DNA from: Marisa cornuarietis
Taxonomy: Eukaryota; Mollusca; Gastropoda; Architaenioglossa; Ampullariidae
Length of the DNA stretch: 64,000 nucleotides
Reading direction: 5' to 3'
Assembly: GCA_004794655.1 (NCBI GenBank)
Contig: SMMW01000567.1
Coordinates: 2,340,001-2,404,000, forward strand
Shown here: positions 1-13,400 of the stretch, in pieces
How positions within the stretch are numbered: the first letter of the stretch is position 1
Layout: every line of letters begins with the position of its first letter
The notes under the pieces: model-generated
What the model saw: the letters and a program-made list of their open reading frames with translations, nothing else
The model's database searches: none
What the model was told of the DNA's origin: nothing
Program-made: the position numbers and the translations under genes

Positions 1-640
1 TATGAAAGTGGGTCGGGTCGGATTTCCTCGATTCCGTCAAAATAGCTTGATAGGCGGAAAGCAGCTACGTTTGCTGTATCTCATGAAGAACAGATACATT
101 CAGACTGCGTTCTGGGTTTTTTGTTATTGTTGTTTCTCTGTTAGGTTGGTTGTTTTTCTTTTGGTGGGAAGGATGAAGGTGTTGCAAACTTCGCGTTATG
201 CAAACAGGAAGCATCATGCGGACATGCTTAGCGTCTGAAAGTCTGAAGGATTGTGACGAGCTTCCCGTCGCGCGGTAGGAAGATCTGCGGTCGTCCTAAC
301 GTGATGTTATCGGCTCTGTTCACGCGAAAATACGCGAGTTCCCATTTATCACGTGTGCGTGTCCATCGTATCCATGTTGGACCCATGTTGGGGAGACTTG
401 CACACACTGTTGAAATGCAGTTGGTCGTGTCTAGAAGTTAAGCTAAAGTTTTAATTTTCTTGAAGTGTGCTAAGGCAATAGTCTTGTTTTTAAGTGACGT
501 TGGTTTTTTTAAAGTTGTGGGGGAGGGGGGTAGGATCGCATATTGTCTCCCTTTGGTGACTCAACATTCTGCGCGTTGTTTCTGAAACAGTGCGTCCGAA
601 AGAATTATTTTGCCGGTTGTATGATGATTGACTAGTATGA

Positions 641-800
641 GGGTGGCTTGATGGTATAGCGCTAGAACGCTTGTCACCAAGACACTGAGGATCGTGGACT
701 GTGGTTTGAGATCCCTCCTCTAGTCCTCGTAATTTCTTACTGGATACAGAGCCAGAGTGGCCACAGTCTCGGCTGCTATCAAGTACGAAGAACCACCTCA
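641..800 (+). repeat. tRNA-derived SINE, copy 1
   Basis: Box A-like TGGCTTGATGGTATAGC at about 644-660 and box B-like GGTTTGAGATCC at 703-714 are spaced as in a tRNA gene, but no cloverleaf forms. The following sequence resembles other SINE bodies in this window. Limits approximate. Confidence 0.55.
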
Positions 801-849
801 GTAGACGAGAGAGTACTAAACTGCAAGGGCTGACCTCCTTAACTGGCAC

Positions 850-1165
850 TAGTTAGACTTGGAGCAAGTCGGCCCCGCACGTGGTGCCCATTCGCCGGTA
901 TGAGTCCTCGGGGAACCTGATGAGACCCAGCGACGGCGAAGGCACACCGTTGAGTCTTGCGCACCGTTTAGGTCTCTCAATGAGCAGCCTGTCTATTCTT
1001 TTTACATCCGATAGCCAGTTTTTCTTCTGCTTGCCTCTGAGTGGTCTGCCTTCGATATACTCCCTGAGGACTGACCGGTAAGGTTTCGTGTCGAGAGACA
1101 TGGGCGAGCCAAGCCAGTTTCCCTGTTTGGCGGTGTTGAACAGAGGTTCCTGGGAACGCCACCTG
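850..1165 (-). mobile_element. LINE 3' end remnant (frameshifted reverse-transcriptase ORF tail)
   Basis: On the - strand one frame gives GKLAWLAHVSRHETLP and another gives EGRPLRGKQKKNWLSDVKR, which together match the conserved non-LTR retrotransposon ORF2 tail (KLxWFGHVxRH ... RRRGRQKKxWxDNVKEW). The switch of frame near 1085 shows decay. No intact enzyme is present. Confidence 0.7.
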
Positions 1166-3004
1166 GGTGCCAGGTTTGCAGCCTGCAAACTCATTCGTTA
1201 TGTGTTTCTTGTAATAGATTCCGGGGAGTCTCCTGCACTATTAAATTTAACGGACAGACTAATCCAGGGATTCAAAGCCAAATTTGGTTTCCGTCTCGGT
1301 GAAGAAGGTCCACGTTTGATAGCGATACAGTTTGATGGGGAACTTGCACAGCTTGAGTTTGATGACAAGCGTAGTTACTTGTCAATAAACCCAGGGAGAT
1401 TTTTGGTGGCGACAGAGGTGTGAAAAGTGTGAGAAAACTCAGGCCCTTCGTCTTGAAATGGTTCTGTACGGACTTGACCCTCACACTCCTCGACTTTCAG
1501 TCGACGTGAAAAATCCTCGACCAGGGAACAAGTCTGTCTCACAGGGCGAGACACAGCCGCGTGCACAAGTTTATCTCACGTGCATTAACGACAACGATGC
1601 CTGTGACGTGTTGAGTGCCGACATACCAGCCTCGACAGCTGCAGCTTAGTGCCCATGTGAGCGACATCTGATCGCCGCGTTTATTGCTGTGTCCACACTA
1701 GCGTTCAAAAGCGCGCTATTACCTATTGCCCGGTGCCTCGACTTTTATGAAATACCGAGTTGGTCGTAACTACAGGTTTTAATACTCACTGCGAGTCATG
1801 CCGACTAGGTGTGCATTTTAGAGCAATAAATCTCGGCTGGAAAATCGGGCCCTGTAGAATTTACTACCCTGAATCCTAAACAGCCGCCTGTGCGAAGCAC
1901 AAATAATTTACGAGGTACAGAGCTTCATCAGTATATGCCCCCCCACCCCTGCTGCACCCACAAGCTCCTGGCCCTCTTCTGCTGCATGTTTCTTTGCTTT
2001 CACCTAAGAAGTTGTTCGCGGTTAGCAAAAGTGAAGCTTGTTTTGTTGTTATTGTTACGACGAGTTTTCAGAGACGCCTGAATGACAATATCAAGGTAAG
2101 GTTGTGATGTCAGCCATATCGCACTCGACTGTCAGGGGTTCGACTTTATTAACCAGAGTCACTTGGGATCTTCGAGTCAGTGGCACTCGGCTCTGAGTTT
2201 TCCCAAAGGAGAAATTTGTCGGGGAAGAAAGATTTATTTAATGTGGGTCTGCTTTTTGGTTTCTGTGTCATACACTCTTTCCTTTTCAAATTAAAAGCGA
2301 ATGTGTTATACTATCATTCGAGTATTGAAACCAGAGAGAGAGAGAGGGAGAGAGAGAATCAAAGAGGTAGAGAAAAAAGATGAAAGAGGGAGAAGCAAGG
2401 AATGATGATTTGAGCGAAAATTGGAATTCACTCGTCGTCGACTTTGAAAACGCTAACGAAACAGACTCAGAGGAAGAACATTAGGTCTAAGCCTCTTATT
2501 TATCATCGACCGCTATCTGCTTGACACCTGACATTCTCGGGATGCCAGACCGTTTGTCAGTGCCTCAGCAGTGCTTTGAAGTAGCAATAGGGAGCGACGC
2601 GCGAGAGTGGCTCACAAGTGTCTCGTCATTTCGATGTGCCTTCTGTAAGTGGCGGGCGGCGGTCGAACGGGTCTTTTAGTGTGGGGTACTATTATTTTTT
2701 TTAAACGCTGTACTTATTTGGCAATTTAAGGTACGTCATAGCCAAAGATTGATCCCTTTAAAGATGAGAGGGAATACGTGAGTTAGAGAAGAGAACATGA
2801 ACTGAATGTAAAATGGAACAGATTTTTATTTTCCCCGTGGCTCCGATAGCTGAGTGCACAGTGCTGCAGGACTACAAACAGCAGTTTATAACATAAAAGC
2901 AATCTTTATTCACTCTGATTGTTTTAACGTGTCACCGCTTTTGCACTGCATCTTCCCGAGACGTGCCGAGCTGTTTATTGCTTAATCATGTTGAACCACG
3001 TCCA

Positions 3005-3220
3005 GGGGCCGTATTCACGAAGCGTAAGTAAGTCGTTGCCCAGGGGGTAAAATGGGAAACCCAGGGCCTTTGTCTGTATTTTGCTTTATGTTTCTTTATC
3101 ATGGGAAATCTTTGCCACGGCTCTGTAACTACGGTCCCTTGCGTAAAACAAGATCCGTTGTGTCTGGACGCCGCTTTGTAACTGCGGAGACAAGACGCAG
3201 CCCTTGATTTCCCCGGGACA
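3005..3220. repeat. Foldback/MITE-like repeat family, copy 1
   Basis: Starts GGGGCCGTATTCACGAAGCG and contains GTTGCCCAGGGGGTAAAA and an inverted-end-like CTGTAACTACGGTCCC at 3123-3138. It aligns by eye with the reverse complement of the copies at 28.47 and 40.1 kb, continuing to about 3220. Limits approximate. Confidence 0.6.
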
Positions 3221-6200
3221 TGATATCTTTACACTGGAGAATTTGACAGAAATACTAAAGAGTCAGTAGACGGGCATGAAGTGCTGTCATGAAAAAGCCT
3301 TTTAGCAAGTTGGGCTGGCCGTTAAACTAGGTCGTGGGGTCGACACGACCACCAGCTTTCATTGACTTACCGTTGGTCTGAGCGGCGCGTCTCGTTGGTG
3401 CACGTCCAACTTGTCATTTGACGCCATTGTCGGAAAGCCAGTTTATGGAGATTGTGTCGCTGACATCGGCTGTGCACGTCACCGTGCGATCTGATCTCAG
3501 CTGAGGCTGAGACGATTATTGCTGCTCTTGTCCACGACTGCACTAGAGTCGCAAGCGGAACTTCGTTTTCACAAAGAGGAGGTCACCAGTGATCACGTTT
3601 CTGATAGGGAGTTTGGATTCGTATAGTATACGGCCTTTCTCTGCTGCCCAGACAGGTGATATGCGACCCACAGGACGCTGAATTGCACAAAGAAAAACTT
3701 TGTCACAAACAGCAGGTCAACCGTCTTTCAAGAATGACTGTGGGCTGGGATCGAGTTATTCTTTCAGCCGGTTAACGTTAGATATGGTGTTTGATAAATC
3801 GTGTCCAAATGTATGGACGTGAGTCTTCTGTCAAAACAATTTGGCTTCCGAAAAATGACAAAGAAATTCTATTCCCTAACCCTCTTTGTACTCCGAAATC
3901 GAACCACCTTTGATCTAACGGCAGTCAAAGTCGAACAGCATACGTATCGAGCGAACTATCATCGCAAAATGCATGAGATTTGGAAGCTGAGCCCTGGGTT
4001 CACATCGCTTATAGACGTAGGGCTATGCTTGCTTGTTGTGCATTCGGTTTTTTCGGTAACTTTCTAAAGAACGAGGAGAGGAGAAAGGCAAAAAGACCCG
4101 TGTTGCAGATCCTACGAACCACCCCGGGCCTTACACAGTGCTGTGATTATACGCAGGGAATAGGAAACTTATATTTTAATGTGATTTAAAGAAAAAAACA
4201 GATCAAATTTTCACCTTCTTGTTTTTTTTAAAGAATTTCGAAGAAACATAAACCTTTCTTAACCTTAAGACCAGATTTTTGAGATGAGGAAGGGAAGGTG
4301 AAAAAGTTCATAACTTTTCTTCCGAACAACAGAGGAGATTCCTCTCGAACTAAAACGCATTTATCAAGATTTAAAGTCTGACGTCTTTCTATGAGATGTG
4401 TTTTTTTCAAATCCAAATCTTTTCACAACAGTCGATTGAATTAAAAAAGAGCCTGTCTTGAAAGGAGGAGAAAGACCATATTTTTCACTTTTGTGTGATG
4501 CCAGAGAGGTTCAAGGGGCTTATTCTTTGACAGAGTCGCATTAGAAATGTCTCAGCCTCAAGTGGCGGAGACAATCAAAGTCGCAGACTTTGCCGGACGT
4601 CTTGGGCACTAAAGTCTGAGGATTCGTCAGTGGAAGAAAACGAGTTATCTTCGCCTATCCCCCGTCCATTATCTCGCATTTTCCGCCTTATCTGAGACTT
4701 CCTGTAGTGCCGCTGGTAGCCCGTTAGTCCCCAGCTGTCCTCTATACGCGTGCGGGCTTGCACTGTCACGACTGGAAGATCCCCACACGTCAAGAGCCTC
4801 TTTCTGACTGACTTTAAGGACGCCGGAGGTCTGCGGTCAACTGGCATTTTGCCACCCCTCGTGACGTCAGCAGTAAACGACCGCTCTCCCGAGCCGTTTA
4901 ATGACGCGTATGTTTCCATTCTTTTTATTTTGCTTTGCTTTGTTGTCGTTATTTTATATTTTAGTTTTAATTTTTACGAGAGGAGGAGATATTTTGTGGG
5001 GTTTCGGTTTTGTTTTGTTTTGTTTTTTTTTAAATTTTCAGTCACTCATTTTGATAGTCGGAGTCTTTGCACATGTGATTTAGCATGTCAAAGGTAAACT
5101 GATACAGGATCTAGCTTTCACCGTGACTTATTCGAAGAGAATGGCACACCTGCATTAAGCCCACGTTTTCTCTAGAGATCTTTACACCTGCATATCGCGT
5201 ATGTCACAATATATCCACGTGCACCTTAGCCTTCCTGCTTATTTCGGGCTTCGCTGATGTATTGAAAGGAGCCATCGGCGTTCTTTCATTTGGTACTGGA
5301 GATATTGTGTGAATCACAGCCTGCTAATTAATTTTGAAAGCATTCTTTTTAAATCTTTTACGTATTGCAAAGGCAAACGTGTTGTTCAGTGTGTCGAGTG
5401 TAAAATATTAAGATTTGTGCGCGAGAGAGAGAAAGAGAGAGAGAGAGAGGGGGGGAGGAGAAGAGAGATCGCTGAGTTAAATAAAACATATTCTGGTAGC
5501 TTGTAGAATATTCTTGCTCTTCGTGCTTTAATGACTTTATCATTTTGACGCATTCTCTCTCTCTCATTTTGCTGATGATAATAAATGGTGGTCTGCTGAC
5601 GATTTTATCAGGTGTTCTTTCCAAAATGGACGAAAACACTCGACCTTGCTGTTGATTTTGTTCAATAAAAATATCATTTCATGTAGAAATGGCCGAGCAG
5701 ATAAGCATGCAGTTTGCACAACAATCAAATCTCTTAGCGTCTAATTTGGTTTGTTTTTTACAAGTAGGCTATATATTTTATCTGCTTTCAGAAACCTGAC
5801 AAACCAAAGCAGAGGACAATTAAATCGGATAATCGGGACTGCACTCCTTAAAACTTTTTAGCCAGTCAGAAAAGAAACATTGGTTTTGTATGGTTTAGCC
5901 CTATGTGGCCTGAAAAACAATCTCATTAAAAGTAGAAGCCTTTGTGATGAAAAAAAAAATTGTTAGACCTCAGCTGTAAAATTTCAGACGATGTGGTTTC
6001 CGGTGGCACTGAAAAATGTTCCCACAAATATTTCACACTCATCCCTGGAATAATGACGACGTCCTTGGAGACTTCTTGCGTTTAAAGATATATCACCGGA
6101 TGTTGTCCGTTCCCCACCCACCCCCATCTGTACCTGTCGTTCGTTCTTGTAATCGCGGCTCCTGAATGAATCTTTCCAAATCACTTTTGTTTTAGGGGTT

Positions 6201-7269
6201 TCTGATTGGCTGACCTTTCACATGCCCACATTTCTATGCAAATCTTGACCGTCAGAACCTTGATCCATATACAGTTCGATTCTATAAAATACAGATTTCA
6301 TTCTATAATTAAAGAAGTAAATTTTAAAGTAAGAATGCATTCTATTGCTTTAGAATTGAGTTGTATTAGATATATATATATATATAATGAACTGGCAACT
6401 TTCAAGTATAATATAAGCAAAATACTTTGTACCGAAATTATCTCTACTTATATAATGAATTGTTTAGCTATAGAATGTATTCTACAAATATAGAATGAAG
6501 CGTATAGCTATTAAATGCATTCTACAATTGTAAAAGTATAAAAATTCCCCTCTTGCGCCCCATACCCTCCAGTTTATACATATCATGTTGATTGTCACAA
6601 ACAAGATTCGTGTTGTCATTTTAATACAGTTAAATCGGAGTTTAATGTGTAGCCATACCTACCCGGTGTTAATAACAAGGCTGTAGGTCATTCTTAACTT
6701 GACATCTCGGAATGTATGACCACATAATCCGAAAGTACAGGTACACAACAACCCAAGTTCCAGGTCGAAAAATCACCTTTTCGACATATTGCTGAAATAA
6801 GATGAAATATTCTTTTTATCGCTGCTCTTTGAAAATACAAGACTAAAGTTTATAGCATTGAAATTGTAACTGTTTTAACATACTTTGCCCTCTCAACACT
6901 CCTAGACCACACTATTTGGCAAGAAAAATATCTTTACAAAAATGATGTTTAAATACCTAAATGAGACGGTTTTACTCGCATGGTTTTATGGGAATTGTAC
7001 TATATTTCACTGAGTGCCTGCGCGCGGTTGTGTAAAGCGCGCGTGAGACAAAGATTAATAGAGAATTTGGTATTAACCATTATTTGCGCATCCCACCTCC
7101 ACAAAAAATAAGCTCAATATTTTTTCTCGGGGTAAGGGAGATAAGTCACCTGACGTGAAGAATGTTTACGAGAGCTTTGATAATGATGGACACGCCGCTA
7201 ACGGCTACTTACCTGCCCATAACGACAGCGCGGATGCGTGATTGCAGTTTGATGTCGGACATGTTGCAG

Positions 7270-7431
7270 GACCCGCGCTTCAACAGCGAGATCGATGTCA
7301 AGATGGGCTACAAGACCCGCAGCATCCTTAGCATGCCCATCAAAGACAGCGAGGGCGAGGTGATTGGTGTGGCGCAGGCCATCAACAAGATTAGTGTCAA
7401 GGATGAGCCATTTGATGAGCACGACGAGAAG
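7270..7431 (+). CDS. PDE11: PDE11 exon a: GAF-A, second half
   Basis: Encodes window residues 1-54, from DPRFNSEID to FDEHDEK, phase 0 at both ends. It carries the GAF-A NKFDE motif (N39, K40, F48, D52, E53) and the core strand [20 protein letters not shown]. The acceptor (ttgcag at 7264-7269) is weak in pyrimidines, and the frame stays open upstream to an ATG at 7162, so the exact 5' edge is inferred from homology. The donor AAG|GTGCCG is non-consensus and is followed by a long pyrimidine tract. Confidence 0.85.
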
Positions 7432-10400
7432 GTGCCGGAAGTTTAGAAAACAGATTGCTTTCAGTTTTTTTTTCTTTCTTTCTTCTTTCGTTCGTTCGTT
7501 TGTTTCGAGGTTTTTTTTTAATTTTATTTTGTTTTTGTTTTCTTTGTTACTTTCTCGTTCATTCTTTCTCGTTTATGTTTTTTTCCTCCTTTTTCATTTT
7601 TTTTTGTTTTTGTGCTGTCTTTCATTTGGTCTCTTTCTTTCTTTTTTCTTTATTCCTTCTTTTGTTTATTCTGGCTTTCTTTGCTCTTTCATTCTGTTTT
7701 TTCTTTTCTTCATTTTATTCTTTTTCGCCGTTCCTTCATTTTGTTGTTGTCTTTTTTGTGTTCCCTTTGGGTTTTGTCTAGAAGTCGTTCTTTTGTGTCT
7801 TGCAGCTGATATGTGCCCACACTGTTATTTATAATATTCTTGCCTTGCTGTCTACATTGTTACTCATAATACCTTTCAACTGGTAGTTCGTGTTGTCTTC
7901 TGCTGACCCCCGTTTGTGTCACCGTGCTGTCGTCTACTGTTCTGTGTCGTGTTAGCCTAATAGTTATTTGTTTGTGCTGTGTCATGATAGCCTAGTAATC
8001 ATCTGCAGTCCTCTTCTCTCAGACCTGTGTCGTTCTTACAGTAATATACTTTCACACCATTTGGTAATACGCTGCAAATGCAAGCACATCTTCCACCTTT
8101 CCTCTTTCAATTACATTCTTAAGAAAACTCATTTTCATGCAAGTAACTGTCAATTTCTAACATGGTGCTCATATATAGATATACGCCAAACTTAATCACG
8201 TTTTCGACATTATGTTTTATGTGTTAGATCAAGAAACTGCCCCTTTGTAGTCACAGATATGGGAGATACAGAGTTTGGAGGACCCGTGTTTTTAGAAATA
8301 TAAGTTGGTAGAATCTGTGTAAAATGGGCAGATAAATCTTGCTTGTCTCGAGATCTTTTTTTCTCTCTTCTTCGCCAGGTGTTCGCGTCCTACCTAGCAT
8401 TCTGTGGAATCGGCTTAAAGAACGCTCAGCTTTACGGAAGATCGCTGCTAGAGAACAGACGCAATCAGGTATTTAAATGTGCACCTTTAATAAGGTTGTC
8501 AGTCAGGACGGTCAGAAATAGATTTTGATATGTCTGGCTGTCATGTTTGACAAGCATCTGTCTGTGAGGAAGCTATTAGTCAGGTAACTCAAAAACGTAT
8601 CTGTAATGAAATTTTCAAGTTTGCGAGAAGTGAATTTTTAGACAGACTTTGAAATTCCACTTTTGACGAGTAGGTTTCTAGACTATGTGCTGATTATGAA
8701 AAACATTTGTCTAATTTTTTTTTTACTTCGCCTACTTGTAAACGTGTATTTTGACTACATTTAAGCTGTTTCACCTGCATCTAAACGTCTGTTTCTTTTA
8801 ATCTAAACGTGTTTCACCTACATCTAAACCCTTTGCATTTCTTTAACATTTTATTTTTTGTCTACATTAAATTTCATTCATTTTGCCCGAGATACAAGTA
8901 TATGTACATTTCATAATTTCTAACTACATTTTATCTTTATTTTTATTCGTTTATTAGCTAACGAACTCGGCCGTTACCTGTTTCTGTCGTTTGCTAACCT
9001 GCTTGCTCTCCTCTTCCCCCCCCCCATCTCTGTCCCTCAGTGCTCATTTTGTTTCCATATCCCAAGCGGACTGCAAGGTTGTAGACTACTTCATCTTCTC
9101 TCACTCCGTTCTTCGTTTACCACAAAGATTAACTATTGATGAGCGTTTGGACAACACACGCCGTTGACACATAACATGTGTAACCTAGGTTCTAAAACAA
9201 CTCCTATTAGACAATGTCACTATTCCCATTTTTATTTTTTAGAAAGTGCAGTGGAACCCATATTTAAAACCAATGCTTGTGTCCAGTGTGCACTCATCAC
9301 ATCTGCTAGCCAGAGATATGAGTTCAGCCGTGAACCTGTCTACAACCGTGTCTACGTCTAGTGTACATAAGATTTCCTAGGCGCAGTGAGAGGAAGGAAC
9401 GGTATCATAGTGAATGTCTCACTGCAAAGACCGTGCCTGGAGGGGACGCTCATTCAGATTAGGCAGATCTCGAACTGTACACCTGCAAGAGAAAGGTGTA
9501 CAGAAAACTTTTCATGAAAGAGAACAAACAGTTTGAAGTAAAAGTTTGTATAAAAGATTGAAAGCTTAATTCATGATTCAAGTCTTTTGTAAAAATGCTG
9601 AAAATTTTCAAACCTTATGGATGTTAAAAAAAACCGACATATCTGTAGAAAAAAGGTACGAACATTTTCAAGTAATAAAGGTACGCAGGACAATTGTACA
9701 AATACCCAGCTGGGGTGTAAATTATGATAGGGAAGAAGGCATCAGTGAAGATTCTCTTCAAAGAGAAGATATTACACCAAATGAATGTAAGAGATAGTAC
9801 TCCTGAGAAAGTTATGTGTGCAATTAAATATCTTAAGTGTTACAAAGCAGCTGGCCCGACAGATTAATACCCGGACTAGTGAACCATAGCTACAACACTA
9901 TTCTTCCTTTGTTGGTTTTATGTTGGTTTTACTTCCGGTCTGTTTCCAGAATCATAGTTGGAAACCATGTTAACGACGTCAGAATCTTTCACAACATTTG
10001 TTTTCCTTTGTTGATTTTTCATTTGCAGCCACCAGTAGCGCATAATAATAATATGTAACAAAGATGCTTTTGAACAAATTAAACTGAATCTACGAACTTC
10101 CTGGTGACGAATGGTGTTAATCATGCAACATCATCATCAAATGTCAGCCTAGCGGATGTCACCTGTAAGACATGCGTACTGGACCCATTCACCACCCAAC
10201 CTAGTGTTCTGCTGGATACCGTTGTTGAAATGTAGTCGGCTGAGGACGTTATTCATGTTTGATCCTGTACAGAAAGCCTCATATTGGTCAAGTAATCTCA
10301 GAGACACACCAAATTGCACGGAATCGCTTAAACTTTCTAACGTAAAATGTGTTGTGACGACTAAAATTTAAAAAATAATCGTGAAAAATGCATGGTTCGT

Positions 10401-13400
10401 AGTTTTTTTTTGTTTTTTTAGGCGGCAGCTGTCGTCAAGCAATCACAATTCCCCTTATTGGAGATCTTTCATATTGTAACTTTCTGGAAATTATCTTTCC
10501 CCTTTATCTATCTTTTTTGTGGCTAAAGGGTGATTAATTCTCCGTCACCTATTTTCCTCACACACAGGGTAGGATGGGGGGACGGGGAAGTAGCTGCTTC
10601 GTCCCTCCTGCTCCCCTCATCATCAATGATGCTGAGAACAAAAGCGGAAACTGGAGCAGGCACCAACGAAGTGCTGTCTGTTGTGCAATGAAGCGAAGCA
10701 GGTCCAGCATTCATCACGCAAACGCCCAGCGCGGCCACCTTGTTTGTGGTCAGGACACCAGGGCGGAAATGAGAAATGCCTGCACCTGCCAACAGTATTT
10801 TCTTGCTCAGGGAAATAGATGTGAAGTTTGTTTTTTGATGGAACAAGCGAGGACGCGACATGTTCATAATTGATGAAGTTGTCAAGGCCAAACAGAGCAG
10901 TCTGTTTCCTTTCAACATGCGGTGTCGAACCTGAGCTCGTTTAGCCGCAGGATAAACCTCCATGACTACGGGAAATATTGAGTCAATGGCCCTTAAAATT
11001 ACAACTTGTCAAGCAGACCGGATATAGTAGGGGGATACAGGAAATAAGGAAAAAAGATAACCTTTCAGTTTTTCCCTTACGATGACTAAATACATTAGTT
11101 CCGTTGGTTCGTCACTCGGTGAGTGGTCGACGATATACATTTGTTTTGTTGGTCACATCACACAGTAGATGACAGACGTCAACTGAATGCATAAATGCTT
11201 CGCTGGCTACACACCCTCTTCATCCTTTACATCTTCGCGTATGTTTTACACCAGGTGACGCGCGGTCACTGCATCCTCACCTGTAAAGTTTTATGGTCGG
11301 TGGCGCCGGTTCGAGAGGGGAATCCATCTTGATAAGATCGAGAGAATGGCAAAAAAACAGCTAATTTGCAATTGCAGCCATAATGACCTCTCTCTTCTTA
11401 GTGTGTTTGTAGCAGCCGATTTTCCCCAGTCCTTTTGCATACGGCAGTTGTGCCAGTGCTTTTGCGCAAACCAGATTTTGTTCAGTGCGTTTGCTCAATC
11501 CTGTTGTTTTTTTTTGCCAATAGGTTTTGCAATTGCCGTCTTCTGCTAGACTATCGGTCCTTGAATCGCGGACGTCACACACAGGGCAGGGTGTGTGGCG
11601 GGGATTCTTGTTCTCCGTCGATAATCAGGCACTCTTGATGAGGATTTGCATGGGTGGGATGGTGGTGGGGTAGTTCTTGCCCCTCTCCGTTCGGAAACAA
11701 GTCATGTGGCTGTCCCTTTTATTTCTGACTTTCTTATCCGTTGGATGTTTCCTTATCTCTTATTGGCCAACAGCTTCATTTCTGACATTTGTTCTTCACT
11801 GCTCATCGATTAAAATGTCGCATCTATTTGATCCGGGTTCTTTCGCGTCCGCTCGTCGATTCGTTCCTTTATTCCTTCTTTCATTTTTTTTCATTTATTC
11901 GTTCGGTCCTTCATTCCATCCATCTACTTATCTGTCAGATAACAAGTAGTGCCTCTGTCCGCTGACGTCGGCGTGAAACAGTTGAATGCAGACAGCTGCT
12001 GTCTTGCCGCAGGTGCTACTGGATTTGGCACGCGTTATCTTTGAGGAGCAGAGCAATGTGGCCAACCTCATCCACAAGATCATGATGCACACTCAGTCTC
12101 TCCTGCAGTGCCAACGCTGCCAAGTCCTGCTCGTTGACGATGCCTCGAAGGTAGGTTTATGGCCCTTCGCGCACTTAATTATTGATTGTTTTGTCTTTTG
12201 CAATCGCCTGATGAGTTTGTTTGCTGTGATGTATTTCTTTTCAGCCGCTGAAGCCCCGCAGTATTTAAACTCCAATGATTATAATCATTTCTTCTCTCTA
12301 CATGTCAGTTTTATTTTGTCGCACGCAGCAGTATTAAAGGTTGTTGTTGTTTTGTTTTGTTTTTTGAGTGGGCAAAGCTCAATGCAGGATGCTATTTTCC
12401 CAAATCTGGGTGAATATCCCATTCCTTCTGTTCTCGAGATGCACGTCTACAACCTTAAATATGCACAGGTCAAGGTCAACAACACGGACGTCAGGATTGT
12501 ACATAGATACATGTACGTTGTTAAAGGCCTCAGGCAGATGGAAAGCTGGGACCATATGTTATTTCGAATATCTGAGAGACGACATAATTTCGACCTCATT
12601 CAGTGCATGGTGTTGGTTGCAGACCTTTATTTTGAAAACGGAAGGGTGTTATTTGCGCAGATTTTGCGAAATATTCTTGCGCCGAGTATTACTTAGTTAT
12701 AAGAAAAAAATTGCACCTGACTTAAAAATTGTTATATATGACACACTTGAAATTATTCCTTAATCTGATGTGCTGCTGACATGAGTTCATCATGTATCAC
12801 TGCTGCAGCAAGCTTTAGACAAGACTTAATTTGTCCAATATTTAATTTAAAATTTACTGTATATATGTTTCTATTTTACTTGCTGAAGTGTTTGTTCAAT
12901 TTGTGTCTCTTTCTTTATCTCATTCCAAGTCTTTCCTCTCTTAATCTCTCCTTCCTTCCTTCCTCTTTCTCACTTTCTCTTATCACTCTTCTCCACTCTC
13001 TCTCTCTCTCGTTTAGCATGTGTTTGTTTGCACTTATTTTTTGTAAGGCTTATTAGTTAGTATGGACGGAAAAGATGTCTGTATATGCTAAAGTGATAAA
13101 TATATCTTACATAGCCGTCCACCTGTTCTAATTGCCGGCCATGTCTTCAAAGTGTGTCAAAGAAGTCTGCCCACATCGTCTGCGCAAATCCGTTCAAAGC
13201 AAATAACGCTAGATTGATCCTTTGTACATCTTTCTTTCCTTTTATCTGTTTATCTTCACCAGCCCCGGTTGCGACACAGAGGACAAGCCCGCCATAGTGT
13301 TGACATGTCATCGTCAGAGGGCCGTGTGGGGATCTTTTGATTTTGTTGCCAGCGAGTTTTCAAAACATCGTTCAGCTGTGGACATTTCGGTGCCTTTTTT

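Larger units (their letters stand above)
1..7269. other. Non-coding, CpG-normal sequence upstream of the first visible PDE11 exon
   Basis: Holds a SINE (about 641-800), a LINE 3' remnant (about 850-1165), a foldback repeat (3005-3220), purine microsatellites (about 2334-2362 and 5422-5455) and a short (TA)n at 6370-6386. I looked for the first half of GAF-A and did not find it. It is probably PDE11 intron, but it could be intergenic if transcription starts elsewhere. Confidence 0.5.

Noticed and set aside
641..720. Possible tRNA gene
   Set aside because: Has box A- and box B-like sequences but does not form a cloverleaf; sequence similarity to other copies makes it a SINE.
1088..1423. 111-codon frame on the + strand
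   Set aside because: Overlaps the LINE remnant in antisense and shows no family similarity.
7364..7834. Hydrophobic Phe/Leu/Ser-rich open frames
   Set aside because: They are translations of a pyrimidine-rich intronic tract, with no family resemblance.
10523..10963. 146-codon frame on the - strand
   Set aside because: No recognisable domain, no splice context, and frames of this length are expected by chance a few times in this much non-coding DNA.
11986..12696. 236-codon frame starting at 11986
   Set aside because: Only 12013-12150 is PDE11 exon c; the rest is intron read-through with no similarity, and a good donor stands at 12151.
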